Below are positions 19,501 to 27,510 of a stretch of DNA of 64,000 nt, piece after piece (position 1 is the stretch's first letter; every line of letters starts with the position of its first letter). The notes beneath the pieces are model-generated. The model saw only the letters and a program-made list of their open reading frames with translations, did not search any database and was not told the DNA's origin. Both the position numbers and the translations under genes were made by a program. The stretch lies in NCBI RefSeq assembly GCF_027706745.1, contig NZ_JAQFWP010000026.1, positions 20,751 through 84,750 on the forward strand. The letters run 5' to 3'. Origin of the DNA: Nocardiopsis suaedae (GTDB lineage: Bacteria; Actinomycetota; Actinomycetes; Streptosporangiales; Streptosporangiaceae).

Positions 19501-19653
19501 CTCGACGACGGCCCGGTCCTTGTAGCCGCCGAGCGCGTGGTCCTCCTCGGCGTTGGCGTCCTCACGGAACCGCGCGGGCGCGGCCGCCCAGCCGTCGAGC
19601 ACGCGGCGCCGCAGCTCCGCGGTACCGAACGGATCGGTCTGCCTGGCGGGCAT
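16516..19653 (-). CDS. Sacsin-N-terminal-like GHKL ATPase-domain protein
   Basis: The 1045-aa protein opens with an Hsp90-like ATP site: ELAQNAADAAARA (N box), LTAANSGAPLTADGVESM (G1) and GRFGVGFSAVAAL (G2). The remaining 800 residues are Leu/Ala/Glu-rich with no other domain I recognise. Conserved actinobacterial members of this type are uncharacterised; a chaperone-like or nucleic-acid role is speculation. GGGAGGAG precedes the ATG at 19653. It follows the DUF3027 and cold-shock genes on the same strand. Confidence 0.82.
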   Translation of the reverse strand: MPARQTDPFGTAELRRRVLDGWAAAPARFREDANAEEDHALGGYKDRAVVELAQNAADAAARAGGAGRLLLRLDGDVLTAANSGAPLTADGVESMSTLRASAKRDGEGEGAVGRFGVGFSAVAALSDDVTAASTDGVVRWSRALALEEVRAGLTGPGRADPGLEEEVERRGGDLPLLRLPFAAVPEGPAAAVPEGYTTAVTLRLRDDDTRRRVAELLDGTGEALLLALPALAEVRVEADGRPVRVLRRAAAEPYEAPDTVDAEGAAGSADVVTTVEEGGAERTTRWRTVTRTGVFEPSLLADRPTEERSRLGWTLTWATAVADDGSAGLPDGVPRVVHAPTPSDAELALPALLIGSFPLTPDRRRIAEGPAAEALVAEAAEAYAALLCGLEPRAALDLVPLPSLGHGPFDGHFRAAAAKPLQEAPFLRTVYGRPVRPLDAVLVEPGPPVAEVLAEALPTALGPDADAGHPALAQLRVRRLGPAELVDLLADRDAEPSWWAGLYRALRTSAGRGTDLDELGALPVPLADGRLVRGPRGLLLPSGGAFGSGALDPAALAPLGVRIVHAAAADSLLSRLGAVEAGEQAVLDDPAVRAAVGESLDADDPEAVSGPVLELVAAAGVGTGPDADRPWLAELALRDDEGAYSVAGELLLPDSPLRGILADDAPFGVVAPELVERHGRAVLAAVGCLDGFAVLRAEDVTLGEALEESLDELPVDGLEEWAEDAVRRAGEEDLPPTVPELTAVADLEFVRPDRWERALDLLAGSPARRAVTEPARLLLEGGRAADVPSYTAWWLRTGASIGGHRPGDLRLPGADPVLEGLYEPAPEGLDPELARAVGVRSSLEELVADPDGPDDLLERLADPERHVEHTALRRIWSALARVPADRVVPPERVRAVAGGAIVVADAEDAAVVDAPDLLPLAEGRPLLPAPAASAEALADVLDLSLLSEAVEGRVESSGRVRPVPDEVRLFAPEGALTYVHHDTLLVDGTEVEWRVAEGTLHASTPEGLARALCWSVGTWARRHLVAAVLRAPDRAPFLLAEADLE

Positions 19654-19772
19654 GGGGACTCCTCCCGAGTGGGTGCGGCACTACGGTACGCGACCGCGGG
19701 AGGACCGTCGGAAGGGTTTTACGGGCATGCCCGCCGGGCCCCCCGACCGCCTCATCCGGGGCACGCCCAAAT

Positions 19773-19843
19773 CCTCGTTGATCTCGGGAAAAGAGACGCT
19801 GAAACCGCGCCTGTAAGGTCCTTTCCCCCCGAGATCAACGAGG
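19773..19843. repeat. 71-bp intergenic palindrome, type 2
   Basis: Perfect 16-bp arms (CCTCGTTGATCTCGGG and its complement) end the element, and GGAAA/TTTCC continues the pairing imperfectly. It shares the TGATCTCG...CGAGATCA ends with the type 1 palindromes at 16421 and 29640 but has a different middle. It lies between the DUF3027 gene end and the sacsin-like gene start. Confidence 0.75.
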
Positions 19844-19872
19844 GGGCGACGGTGCGGGGCGGGCCGCGGCGG

Positions 19873-20691
19873 TCAGCCCTCGGAGGAGACCAGCTCCAGC
19901 TCGGTGGTGTCGTCGAAGACGATGTGGTCGTAGCCCAGCTCGTCCACGACGGGTGCGGGGGCGGGGTCCGTGCGGACCGCCTCGCGGACGGCCTCGGAGT
20001 GGGCGCCGCAGCCGTGGTCGTAGGAGACGACCCGGCCGTCGTCGGGGGCGAACTCGTTGGCGCACACGCCGAACATCCGGCGCAGGCCGCCCGCCAGGGG
20101 CGTCATGAAGCCGCAGGTGGCGCAGGTGGCCGGGGCGGCCGACGCGATCGGGCTGCGCGGCCCGGCGTCGCCGTTGTACCAGCGGTCGGCGGCGGCGTCG
20201 CGGCCCTCCCGGGACAGCACCCGGGGGCGGCCCAGCCCCGGCTCCCACGGGGCGGTGCGGTCGTCGGCCTCCTCTTCGAGGGCGTCCGCGGGGGCGTGCG
20301 CGAAGCCGGGCTCCAGCCGCTCATCGTCGGCGGAGGTGGGCAGCAGGTCGCCCACCCCGAGGTCACCCGGGCGCAGGCGCTCCTTCCACGGCACCCACTC
20401 CGGCGGACGCAGCGCCTCGGGCCCCGGGAGCTGCACGGCCTCGTTGACGGTGACGGCCTTGGCGCGCGCCGCGCGGACCACGGTGACGGCGTAGTGCCAT
20501 CCCGGGTAGGCGGGGTCGCGGCTCTCGAACAGGTGGGTGACCAGGCGGTCGCCCTCCACGTACGCGGACAGGTGATCGCCGACCCACTCCGGACGGGCGA
20601 TCTCCACGGCGGCGGCCCGCGCGAGGTCGACCGCCTCGATGCATGCCTTGTCTGGTGCGGGGTTACGACGGCTAGGGCTCACACTCCCCAT
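19873..20691 (-). CDS. DUF3027 family protein
   Basis: The 272-aa product has a conserved N-terminal domain (DKACIEAVDLARAAAVEIA; GDRLVTHLFESRDPAYPGWHYAVT), a Pro/Glu-rich middle and a Cys-containing C-terminal segment (CATCGFMTPLAGGLRRMFGV, then CANEF and HGCGAHS) that could bind zinc. The start is uncertain between ATG 20691 and GTG 20682. It is a conserved actinobacterial neighbour of the cold-shock gene; the function is unknown. Confidence 0.85.
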   Translation of the reverse strand: MGSVSPSRRNPAPDKACIEAVDLARAAAVEIARPEWVGDHLSAYVEGDRLVTHLFESRDPAYPGWHYAVTVVRAARAKAVTVNEAVQLPGPEALRPPEWVPWKERLRPGDLGVGDLLPTSADDERLEPGFAHAPADALEEEADDRTAPWEPGLGRPRVLSREGRDAAADRWYNGDAGPRSPIASAAPATCATCGFMTPLAGGLRRMFGVCANEFAPDDGRVVSYDHGCGAHSEAVREAVRTDPAPAPVVDELGYDHIVFDDTTELELVSSEG

Positions 20692-20835
20692 CTTCGCCGA
20701 TGGGAACCACCGCCGAGGCCACGACACCGACTCGATAGACGACCGTTACGTCGGATTGGGGAGGTACAGGGGCTTTCCTCCCCCCTACCCCGGCGATCTG
20801 TGGCGGGCGCCACAGTACGGCGCCCGCGGAACGGC

Positions 20836-21219
20836 TCAGGCCTCCAGGTCGTCGGCGACCACCCGCAGGACCTGCGCGATCTTGGCGGCCTCCTTGCGGT
20901 CGGGGTGCTTGCCGCGCCGATAGGTCGCCGAGACGCCGTCCAGGAGCTTGATCAGGTCCTCGGTGATGACCACCATCTCGTCGGGCTTCTTGCGCATCGC
21001 CTTGGCCACCGAGCGCGGCGCGTCGAGCAGCTTGACCTGCAGCGCCTGGGCGCCCTTGCGCCCCTCGACGACGCCGAACTCCACCCGCTGGCCGGCGCGC
21101 AGGGACGTGGTCCCCGCGGGCAGCGCCGAAGAGTGCACGAAGACCTCACCGCCGTCGTCGCGGGTGAGAAAGCCGAATCCCTTGTCGCCGTCGTACCACT
21201 TGACCTTGCCGGTGGGCAC
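20836..21219 (-). CDS. Cold-shock domain protein with C-terminal extension
   Basis: The 127-aa protein starts with a cold-shock OB-fold (GKVKWYDGDKGFGFLTRD; RNP2-like VFVHSSAL) that binds single-stranded nucleic acid. An extra helical tail of about 55 residues follows, as in the actinobacterial long Csp type. The GTG start at 21219 is 5 nt after TGAGGT. A 7-bp hairpin (20798-20815) lies downstream as a weak terminator candidate. Confidence 0.92.
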   Translation of the reverse strand: MPTGKVKWYDGDKGFGFLTRDDGGEVFVHSSALPAGTTSLRAGQRVEFGVVEGRKGAQALQVKLLDAPRSVAKAMRKKPDEMVVITEDLIKLLDGVSATYRRGKHPDRKEAAKIAQVLRVVADDLEA

Positions 21220-21655
21220 GTGTGACCTCACGCTCTCGCCGTAGGACCCTAACGAGCGAGGCCGGGGAATCCCGCCCGTCCTCGTGGGGGCGAAAGTCCG
21301 CTCGGCCTCTCGGGCCCATCCTTCCATAGGGGGCTTTCCAGGCTAGTGCTCGACGAAGCGGTCGAGGCAGGGACGGAAGGCCGCACATTCCTCGAAAAGG
21401 CGATAAACCCGTTGGGCCATATCCGGCCAAGCCCGGCCCCATGCGAGAGGCCCGGACGCGGATCTCCGGGCCTCTCCTTGACGACCGCCCCCGCCACCGC
21501 TGGTTGCGGAGTTCAGGACGGGACCCGGCGGGACCGGGGCGGTGTCAATCCCTCTGCGCCCCGGGCCTGCGACCGGCGCCGGACTCCGGGCGCGCACCTT
21601 CACAATTACCCGCGCCCCGAACCCGCCACGCCCGCGAAACCCCTGGTCAAGGAGG
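21220..21655. other. Gene-free spacer with one hairpin
   Basis: No credible gene was found in these 436 bp. A minus-strand frame ending at 21343 has a protein-like tail but no start signal or family. A hairpin lies at 21445-21476. Confidence 0.6.
21445..21476 (-). terminator. Hairpin downstream of the HAAS-like membrane gene
   Basis: A perfect 11-bp stem, GAGAGGCCCGG with CCGGGCCTCTC, closes a 10-nt loop about 180 bp past the upstream gene's stop. It lacks a T-tract, so termination is inferred. Confidence 0.4.
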
Positions 21656-22522
21656 TTATTCCGGAGGATTTAACCGGCGATGACCCGAACGGTGCGCAGC
21701 CGGGCCGATCCGCGCCGCCAGGTACACCGCGCAGGCCGCCGCGGCCGCCCGCAGCCCGACCACCCCCGTCGAGGTGAGCGACTCCAGCACGATCTGGTCC
21801 ACGTAGGGCGCGTCGCCGCGCCAGAACGCCATGGCGACCAGGGTGGCCGCCGGGGGCGCCCCGACCAGCACCCACTTGTCGCGGCGCGGCCAGACCCGGC
21901 TCAGCACCACCATCACTCCCCCGACGACCCACAGGAACGCGGACTGGTCCGCCAGCGCGCTCGCCGCGTACAGAACGAGCACGAGGAGCTCGGACGGGTG
22001 TTCGCGGAACGCCGCGACCGTGCCGGAGAAGCGCCGGCTCCGCCCCCGGCCGGGGGTCCCCCAGTCGCGGAGGGTGGCGATCGGGGCGCCGTGTTCAGGC
22101 CGGACGGACACCACGCGGGCGGTCCCGGCCCGCGCCCCCAGCCACCCCCGGTCGGGGCCGCCCCGCCACGGCGGGGGCGTGCGCCTGCGGAACACCGACG
22201 AGGCGGCGCCGCCCTCCCCGCCGCCCGGGTCCGGCTCCTCCCCGCCCGGGTCCGGCTCCTCCCCGCCCTCCGCATCGGGACCGTCGTCACCGCCCCGGGA
22301 GGAGACCTCGGCGCGCACCAGCTCGACGGGGTCGCCGATGGCCTCCAGCACTCGGCGCACGTCGTCGACGGTGTGGGCCCCCTCCTTCCGGCAGGCCTCG
22401 TCCACCCGGTGGCGCACCTCGCCCAGGAACGCGGCACGCCGCCGCGAGGGGACCACGCCGTAGGCGGCGTCCCCCACCTCTGACAGATAGTCCAGCACCA
22501 CGCGCTCGGGCCGCTCGATCAT
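21656..22522 (-). CDS. Membrane protein with N-terminal HAAS-like domain
   Basis: The 288-aa protein begins with a helical domain resembling HAAS/DUF1700 (RVVLDYLSEVGDAAYGVVP, VDDVRRVLEAIGDPVELVRA). An acidic repetitive linker (EEPDPGG repeated) follows, then about four membrane helices (LLVLVLYAASALADQSA onward). HAAS domains often interact with PadR-type regulators, but no such gene is adjacent. The ATG at 22522 is chosen; GTG at 22528 is possible. Confidence 0.75.
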   Translation of the reverse strand: MIERPERVVLDYLSEVGDAAYGVVPSRRRAAFLGEVRHRVDEACRKEGAHTVDDVRRVLEAIGDPVELVRAEVSSRGGDDGPDAEGGEEPDPGGEEPDPGGGEGGAASSVFRRRTPPPWRGGPDRGWLGARAGTARVVSVRPEHGAPIATLRDWGTPGRGRSRRFSGTVAAFREHPSELLVLVLYAASALADQSAFLWVVGGVMVVLSRVWPRRDKWVLVGAPPAATLVAMAFWRGDAPYVDQIVLESLTSTGVVGLRAAAAACAVYLAARIGPAAHRSGHRRLNPPE

Positions 22523-22743
22523 GGACACATGGTGCACCGCCCGGCCCCCGGACGCGCCCCGTCCGAGGAGAACGGATTCAGGACCGCGCACTTCGGCGGC
22601 GAGTCAGTGACCGAAAGTGGCCACACGGTCGCCCTCCGGAGGGTATAGATGGGACCGCGCCCCGCCCGTCCCGTCCGGGCGCACGGGCGGACCCGCGGTG
22701 CCGCCGACCCGCCGGCACCACCCGCGACACCGAGAGGCAGAGC

Positions 22744-23067
22744 ATGCGCGCACGCCGAACGGCGGTCCTGGCCGCCGCCCTGACCGGGCTGCTGGCGACC
22801 GCGGCCCCCGCGGCCGCGGACGGCGGCACCGGCGCCCTGGAGCTGTACTCGGCCCCGGGGCTGGGCCACACCCTGCTCGAAGGCGGGGGCTGCCACACCC
22901 TCCCCGACAAGCGGATGGTGAGCTTCGCCGACGCCGAGCCCGCCGCCGACTACGTCTTCTACCCCGGCCCCGACTGCACGGGGGTGCCGCTGGACTCCGG
23001 CCGCGACGACAGCCAGTGGATCCCGCCGCTGTACGGGGTGCGCTCGGTCGACGTGCGTTTCGGCTGA
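22744..23067 (+). CDS. Small secreted protein, crystallin/inhibitor-like fold
   Basis: The 107-aa precursor has a clear signal peptide (RARRTAVLAAALTGLLATAAPAAA) and an approximately 80-residue mature part with two cysteines (GGCHTLP, PDCTGV) likely to form a disulfide. The ELYSAPGLGHTLLEGG and YVFYPGPDCTG motifs recall beta/gamma-crystallin or peptidase-inhibitor-I36-like folds; this is suggestive only. GAGAGGCAGAGC precedes the ATG. Confidence 0.75.
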   Translation: MRARRTAVLAAALTGLLATAAPAAADGGTGALELYSAPGLGHTLLEGGGCHTLPDKRMVSFADAEPAADYVFYPGPDCTGVPLDSGRDDSQWIPPLYGVRSVDVRFG

Positions 23068-23175
23068 CCGGTCCTCGGGCGCGGCACCGGGCACGGGGGC
23101 GCCCGCATGGCCGCCGGGAGCGGCGGCGGCTAGGCTGCAGACGCCCCCGACGCCAGAGAGGATCGCCCGGCCGCC

Positions 23176-23550
23176 ATGAGCGAACCCCAGCTGCCGCCCG
23201 GTGCCGCGTCCCCCCGTGACGAACGGGCCCCGTCCGCCGAGCGGACCGCCGACTCCCCCGCGGACGGCGCCCCGGCGACCGGGGGCGGCTCCAGCTCCAC
23301 CATGGCGCTCATCCTGCACGCGCTGACCTTCCTGTGCTGCGGCAACTGGATCTTCGGGATCGTCGGCATCGTGTTCGCCGTGCGCGACCGCGGCCGGGGC
23401 GACCAGGCCGAGGTCCTCACCCGGTACTCCTGGTACTGCCTGGGCGCGGCCGCGGTGATGTTCACCGTCATGGCCGTGCTGACGCTGTGGCTGTTCACCC
23501 AGGCGGGGTCGTGGGTGCAGGACGCCGTCCCGGTGCCGGTCGGGTACTGA
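23176..23550 (+). CDS. Small two-helix membrane protein
   Basis: The 124-aa product has a disordered N-terminal third, then LILHALTFLCCGNWIFGIVGIVFAV cut by a polar loop (RDRGRGDQAEVLTRYSWY), then a second helix. The layout (helix, charged loop with YSW, helix) resembles CD225/dispanin-type proteins. The gene at 24272 shares it (KARRFTKYSWIA), so these look like distant paralogues. The function is unknown. Confidence 0.75.
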   Translation: MSEPQLPPGAASPRDERAPSAERTADSPADGAPATGGGSSSTMALILHALTFLCCGNWIFGIVGIVFAVRDRGRGDQAEVLTRYSWYCLGAAAVMFTVMAVLTLWLFTQAGSWVQDAVPVPVGY

Positions 23551-23657
23551 GCGACGGCCCGCGGGGACGGGACGCCGTGGGCCCACCCGCCGCCGCGGTT
23601 ATCGTGGGGGGAGACCGCCGCCCGCCACGACGGCGTACCGGGGGAGGGGGAACGGCC

Positions 23658-24158
23658 GTGCAGGGACACCGCTCGGCGATCGAGCGCTTCTGGGAGGACT
23701 CCGGGCCGAACCCGGCACCCGGGAACGCCCCGCCGCCCGCCCCGGGGCCCCTGGCCCGGCCGGGCCCGCCGTCGGCGCCGCCTCCCGGCCCGGCCCACAC
23801 GGTGACGGCGCCGCCCGCGCCCCCCATGGCGGCCCCGGCAGCACCGCCCGGCCCTCCGGTCCCGGCACCGCCCTCGGGCCCTCCGCCGCGCACGGGCGCC
23901 GCCGTGGCCGCACTCCTGTGCGCCATGCTCACCCTGGCCTTCCCCGCGCTCGGGCTGCTGCTCGGGTTCCCGATCCTGGCCGTACTGACCAACGTCCCGG
24001 GCCTGGTCTTCGGCCTGCTCGCCCTGGCCGGCCGCCGCGACGCCGAGGCCGTCGAGCGCAACATCGCCCGGACCTGGGCCTGCAACCTCGGCTACCTGCT
24101 GCTGCTCGCCTTCATCGCACTGGCCGTCGCCGCCCTGGTGGCCGCGCTGACCGCCTGA
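23658..24158 (+). CDS. Proline-rich membrane protein
   Basis: The 166-aa protein has about 75 residues of Pro/Ala/Gly linker then two hydrophobic stretches separated by a charged loop (RRDAEAVERNIARTWACNLG), like its neighbours on both sides. GGGGAGGGGGAACGGCC precedes the GTG start at 23658. It is probably part of a three-gene cluster of related small membrane proteins. Confidence 0.7.
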   Translation: MQGHRSAIERFWEDSGPNPAPGNAPPPAPGPLARPGPPSAPPPGPAHTVTAPPAPPMAAPAAPPGPPVPAPPSGPPPRTGAAVAALLCAMLTLAFPALGLLLGFPILAVLTNVPGLVFGLLALAGRRDAEAVERNIARTWACNLGYLLLLAFIALAVAALVAALTA

Positions 24159-24271
24159 CGCTCCCCCCGGACCGCCTTCACCGGAAACAGTGAACCGTCT
24201 GGGCCGTCCCCGCCGTCCTAGTGGAGACGAGCCCGCACCGCCGAGCACGACCGATCCGAGAGGGGCACCCG

Positions 24272-24721
24272 ATGAACGCACCATGGCCGGGCCAGGAGAA
24301 CGACCCGCAGCAGCACCCCGGCGGGTACGGACCGCCGCCCGGCTACGCGACCGGCGGCCAGCCGCAATACCCCTACGGGCAGCAGTCCCCCGGGTACGGC
24401 CAGCAGCCCGTCGGGCCGCCGCCCGTGCCCTATGGCCCGCCGATGGTGAACCCGGAGGTCGAGGAGACCCGGGGCGGGGCGATTGCCGCACTCGTCACGG
24501 GCGCGCTCAGCCTGATGCTGTGCGCCTCGCCCGTCGGCATCGTCGGCGTCGTCTTCGGCATCCTGGCCATGGTGGAGAAGCAGGACGCGGAGAAGGCACG
24601 GCGCTTCACCAAGTACTCCTGGATCGCCACCATCGGCGGCATCGTGGCGATGGTGCTGTTCTTCGCCCTGCTGTTCATCGTGCCGTTCGTGATCGCGCTG
24701 GGAGCGGCGGGGACGGCGTGA
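24272..24721 (+). CDS. Gly/Pro/Tyr-rich two-helix membrane protein
   Basis: The 149-aa protein starts with PGGYGPPPGYATGG-type repeats, followed by a helix, the loop EKQDAEKARRFTKYSW and a second helix. It is CD225/DUF4190-like in layout. The ATG at 24272 follows GAGAGGGGC. The Pro/Tyr repeats resemble those of the 58 and 62-63 kb proteins, but the membrane parts differ. Confidence 0.75.
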   Translation: MNAPWPGQENDPQQHPGGYGPPPGYATGGQPQYPYGQQSPGYGQQPVGPPPVPYGPPMVNPEVEETRGGAIAALVTGALSLMLCASPVGIVGVVFGILAMVEKQDAEKARRFTKYSWIATIGGIVAMVLFFALLFIVPFVIALGAAGTA

Positions 24722-24749
24722 GGCCGTGGGCCCCGGCGCCGCCGGCGCC

Positions 24750-24986
24750 TCACAGCGAGGGGAGCGCCCCCATGAGCAGGGTGCCGCCGGCGATGGCCCA
24801 GCCCATCACCGCGTAGGTCAGGGTGCGCGTGCGCAGCGCGGGGTCGACACGCATGGCCGGGGTGGCGAACGCGGCCACCATCAGGACCATCGCGAGCATC
24901 GCCGGGATCGTGGAGGCGATGGCGAAGATCGTCATCTGGTGCTCGCACGCCGCATAGCCCGGCGCCCCGGGGTCGCCACAGAACAC
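24750..24986 (-). CDS. Small two-helix membrane protein
   Basis: A 78-aa product is predicted from GTG at 24986, chosen because AGGAGA lies 7 nt upstream; the frame stays open further upstream without a better signal. It has two membrane helices ([39 protein letters not shown]). No family is recognised. It is convergent with the 24272 gene, 28 bp apart. Confidence 0.65.
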   Translation of the reverse strand: MFCGDPGAPGYAACEHQMTIFAIASTIPAMLAMVLMVAAFATPAMRVDPALRTRTLTYAVMGWAIAGGTLLMGALPSL

Positions 24987-25123
24987 GTCGTCGTCTCCTG
25001 GTCCAAAGGTCGGGTGCCCCAGCACCGTACCGCTCCCGACCGGGAAAATCCGCCGCGCACGGTTTACACGGGACCGCGCCGCGTCCAATCATGAGGGTGA
25101 CCCCGACCACAGGAGGCACCCCC

Positions 25124-26083
25124 ATGGCCGAGCCCTCCGGGCGCACCGGCTTCAGATCCATCGGCGGCGGCGGTCTGAACTGGGACTCCTTCCCCCTCCG
25201 GCTCTTCGCCAAGGGGAACGCGAAGTTCTGGGACCCCGCCGCCATCGACCTCACCCGGGACGCCGAGGACTGGAAGTCCCTCAGCGACGAGGCCCAGGAG
25301 CGCATCCTGCGGCTGTGCGCCCAGTTCGCCGCGGGGGAGGAGGCGGTGACCGAGGACATCCAGCCGTTCGTGCGCGCCATGGCCGCCGAGGGGCGGCTGG
25401 GCGACGAGATGTACCTGACCCAGTTCGCCTTCGAAGAGGCCAAGCACGTGCAGGCGTTCCGGCTCTGGCTGGACGCCCTGGGCGTCACCCACGACCTGCA
25501 CGCCCACGTCGACCGCAACGAGGGCTACCGCGCCCTGTTCTACGAGGAGCTCCCGGCCTCCCTCAACGCGCTCCTGGACGACCCCAGCCCGCACAACCAG
25601 GTGCGCGCCTCGGTCACCTACAACCACGTCATCGAGGGCGCCCTGGCCCTGACCGGCTACTACGCCTGGAACCACATCTGCACCGCCCGCGGCATCTTCC
25701 CGGGGATGCGCGCGATCATCCGCCGCATCGGCGACGACGAGCGCCGCCACATGGCCTGGGGGACCTTCACCTGCCGCCGCCACGTCGCCGCCGACGACTC
25801 CCTGTGGCCGGTGGTCACCGGGCGGCTGGACGAGCTGCTCCCGCACCTGAAGGCCACCGTGGAGCGCGACGACCAGCCCATGGCCGACGACGAGGACCAG
25901 CAGTACCAGCTGCCCCAGGGCGAGCTCCTGGAGTACGCCACCGACCGGGCGCTGCGGCGGCTCGGGGCGATCGAGACCGCGCGCGGGGTACCGCTGGCCC
26001 GGATCGACCTGGACGCCTCCCCCGAGGAGCTGGAGGAGCGGTTCGGGGAGGAGGACCGCCAGGCCATGGCGCGCCTGGAGTAG
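25124..26083 (+). CDS. R2-like ligand-binding oxidase (R2lox, Mn/Fe)
   Basis: The 319-aa protein is a ferritin-fold relative of ribonucleotide reductase R2, of the type known from Mycobacterium tuberculosis Rv0233. All six metal ligands are present with the same spacing: Glu72, Glu105, His108 (FEEAKH), Glu171, Glu206, His209 (DDERRH). The Val75-Tyr166 pair that forms the ether crosslink in the family is also present. It is expected to bind a Mn/Fe cofactor and a fatty-acid-like ligand; its reaction is unknown. AGGAGG precedes the ATG at 25124. No nrdA is nearby. Confidence 0.93.
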   Translation: MAEPSGRTGFRSIGGGGLNWDSFPLRLFAKGNAKFWDPAAIDLTRDAEDWKSLSDEAQERILRLCAQFAAGEEAVTEDIQPFVRAMAAEGRLGDEMYLTQFAFEEAKHVQAFRLWLDALGVTHDLHAHVDRNEGYRALFYEELPASLNALLDDPSPHNQVRASVTYNHVIEGALALTGYYAWNHICTARGIFPGMRAIIRRIGDDERRHMAWGTFTCRRHVAADDSLWPVVTGRLDELLPHLKATVERDDQPMADDEDQQYQLPQGELLEYATDRALRRLGAIETARGVPLARIDLDASPEELEERFGEEDRQAMARLE

Positions 26084-26102
26084 GGCGCCGAACGGCCCCG
26101 GA

Positions 26103-26693
26103 TCAGCGCTTGCCCTCCAGCAGCACCAGGTCGATCGCGATGCCCGACGCCACCGCAAGCGTCTTCAGCGGGTCCGGAAGGCTCGGGTAGCGCTGCCAGA
26201 CCTGGTAGCTGTCGGCGGCGGTGAAGAACTCGCCGAGGTTGGGGAAGTTGCGGTCCACGCGCCCGACCTCGTGCTCGTTGTTGTCGAGGATCTGGAACTC
26301 GAAGGCGCCGAAGTTCCCCCGGACCGTGCCCACCGGCTGCTTCCAGGCGTCGAGCAGCCGGAAGCTGGCCTTGAACAGCTTGAAGTCCTGGTCGATGTAA
26401 CCGATCGGCCGACCGTCGGGGTAGGCGATGGTCGTCGTGGCGGTGAACATCGCCCAGGACTTCTCGATGTACAGCCGCGGCTGCCCCCAGGCGTCGTTCA
26501 CCATGAGCTTGCGGGCGAACCCGGCGGTGTTCTCCGCGACGAACCGCAGCGCCTTCATACCGCCGCTGAGGCCCACCTCGTGGATGTGGGCGGCGAGCCG
26601 CCCGTGCGCGTCGTAGCAGTAGTACTCCGACTCGTCGACGAAGAAGCGCTTGGGCTGCTTCACCACGATCGGCACAGTGTTGAACAGGTCCAC
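26103..26693 (-). CDS. LURP-one/phospholipid scramblase-related protein
   Basis: The 196-aa product has the Tubby-like beta-barrel pattern of this family: VKQPKRFFVDESEYYCYD, YIEKSWAMFTATTTIAYPDG, IGYIDQDFKLFKASFRLLD and FEFQILDNNEHEVGRVDRN, with a hydrophobic C-terminal helix. The biochemical role of bacterial members is unknown. GTG at 26693 is assumed; no clear ribosome site is visible. Confidence 0.8.
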   Translation of the reverse strand: MDLFNTVPIVVKQPKRFFVDESEYYCYDAHGRLAAHIHEVGLSGGMKALRFVAENTAGFARKLMVNDAWGQPRLYIEKSWAMFTATTTIAYPDGRPIGYIDQDFKLFKASFRLLDAWKQPVGTVRGNFGAFEFQILDNNEHEVGRVDRNFPNLGEFFTAADSYQVWQRYPSLPDPLKTLAVASGIAIDLVLLEGKR

Positions 26694-26832
26694 GAAGGGT
26701 TTCGACGCGCGCGCGGGCCACCCGGTTCCGAGGAATCCGGCACATCCACTCAATTCGCGTGCGGCCCGCCCGTCACCCTCAACCGCCGCGGCTCCGCCAC
26801 GCACCCCCACCCGTCTCCCCCTCGCTTTTGCC

Positions 26833-27417
26833 CTACTCCCCGGCGCCGGACAGGATGCGGTGGACCAGGGCGCCGACGAGCGCGTCCACGTCCCCTTCTC
26901 CGTCGAGCACGCCCGGCAGCGTGAGGTGCTCGACGACCAGGCCGGTCATCGCCAGGTAGAGCATGACGACCTCGCTCCGCCCGCCCGGCAGGCCCGCCTC
27001 CTGGTGCCCGCGCACGTTCTCCTCCAGGTCCTGGCGGATGCGGCGGGTCAGCGTCTCGCGCAGGGCCGGGCGGCGGGTGGCCTCCAGCCGCAGCTCCAGC
27101 AGGGCCAGGTACACCGTGCGGTTGTCGCGCATACGCCCCAGGAGCCACCGCATGAGCCCGGCGACGTCCTCGGCGGTGGAGGCGCCCGCCATGGCGCGCT
27201 CGGCCTCCTCCGGGTCGGGGGCGAAGCGCACGTAGAGGTGTCCCCCCGCCTGGGTGAGCAGATCGTCCCGGTCGGAGAAGTAGTTGGAGGCGGTGCCCGC
27301 CGGAACCCCGGCGGCGGCGTCGACCGCGCGGAACGTCAGGCCGCGGGCGCCCTGCTCGGCGAGGACGGCGAGGGCGCCGTCCAGGAGCGCGGCGCGGCGT
27401 TCGGGATTGCGGACCAT
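26833..27417 (-). CDS. TetR-family transcriptional regulator
   Basis: The 194-aa protein has the TetR helix-turn-helix in RAALLDGALAVLAEQGARGL and GVPAGTASNYFSDRDDLL, followed by a ligand/dimer domain. The ATG at 27417 follows GGAGG by 6 nt. It is divergent from the DHFR-like gene, and a 34-bp imperfect palindrome in the gap is a likely operator controlling both. Confidence 0.92.
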   Translation of the reverse strand: MVRNPERRAALLDGALAVLAEQGARGLTFRAVDAAAGVPAGTASNYFSDRDDLLTQAGGHLYVRFAPDPEEAERAMAGASTAEDVAGLMRWLLGRMRDNRTVYLALLELRLEATRRPALRETLTRRIRQDLEENVRGHQEAGLPGGRSEVVMLYLAMTGLVVEHLTLPGVLDGEGDVDALVGALVHRILSGAGE

Positions 27418-27446
27418 GCGGGGCCTCCTCGAAGAACCGGCTTGCA

Positions 27447-27480
27447 ACCACTACATCTGGAGCACTATACATGGAGTGGT
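27447..27480. promoter_or_regulatory. Candidate TetR operator overlapping a promoter
   Basis: ACCACT (27447-27452) and AGTGGT (27475-27480) bound an imperfect palindrome with inner CAT/ATG matches. TATACAT within it looks like a -10 for the plus-strand gene starting at 27511. Size and place fit TetR repression. Confidence 0.5.
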
Positions 27481-27510
27481 CATCGTCCGGTCCGGTCCCG
27501 AGGAGCGCCC

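Noticed and set aside
21343..21603. 86-codon minus-strand frame with a protein-like tail (YRLFEECAAFRPCLDRFVEH)
   Set aside because: The N-terminal part looks like GC-rich noise, no ribosome site is seen, and no family is recognised. The tail alone is not enough to call a gene or a fragment.
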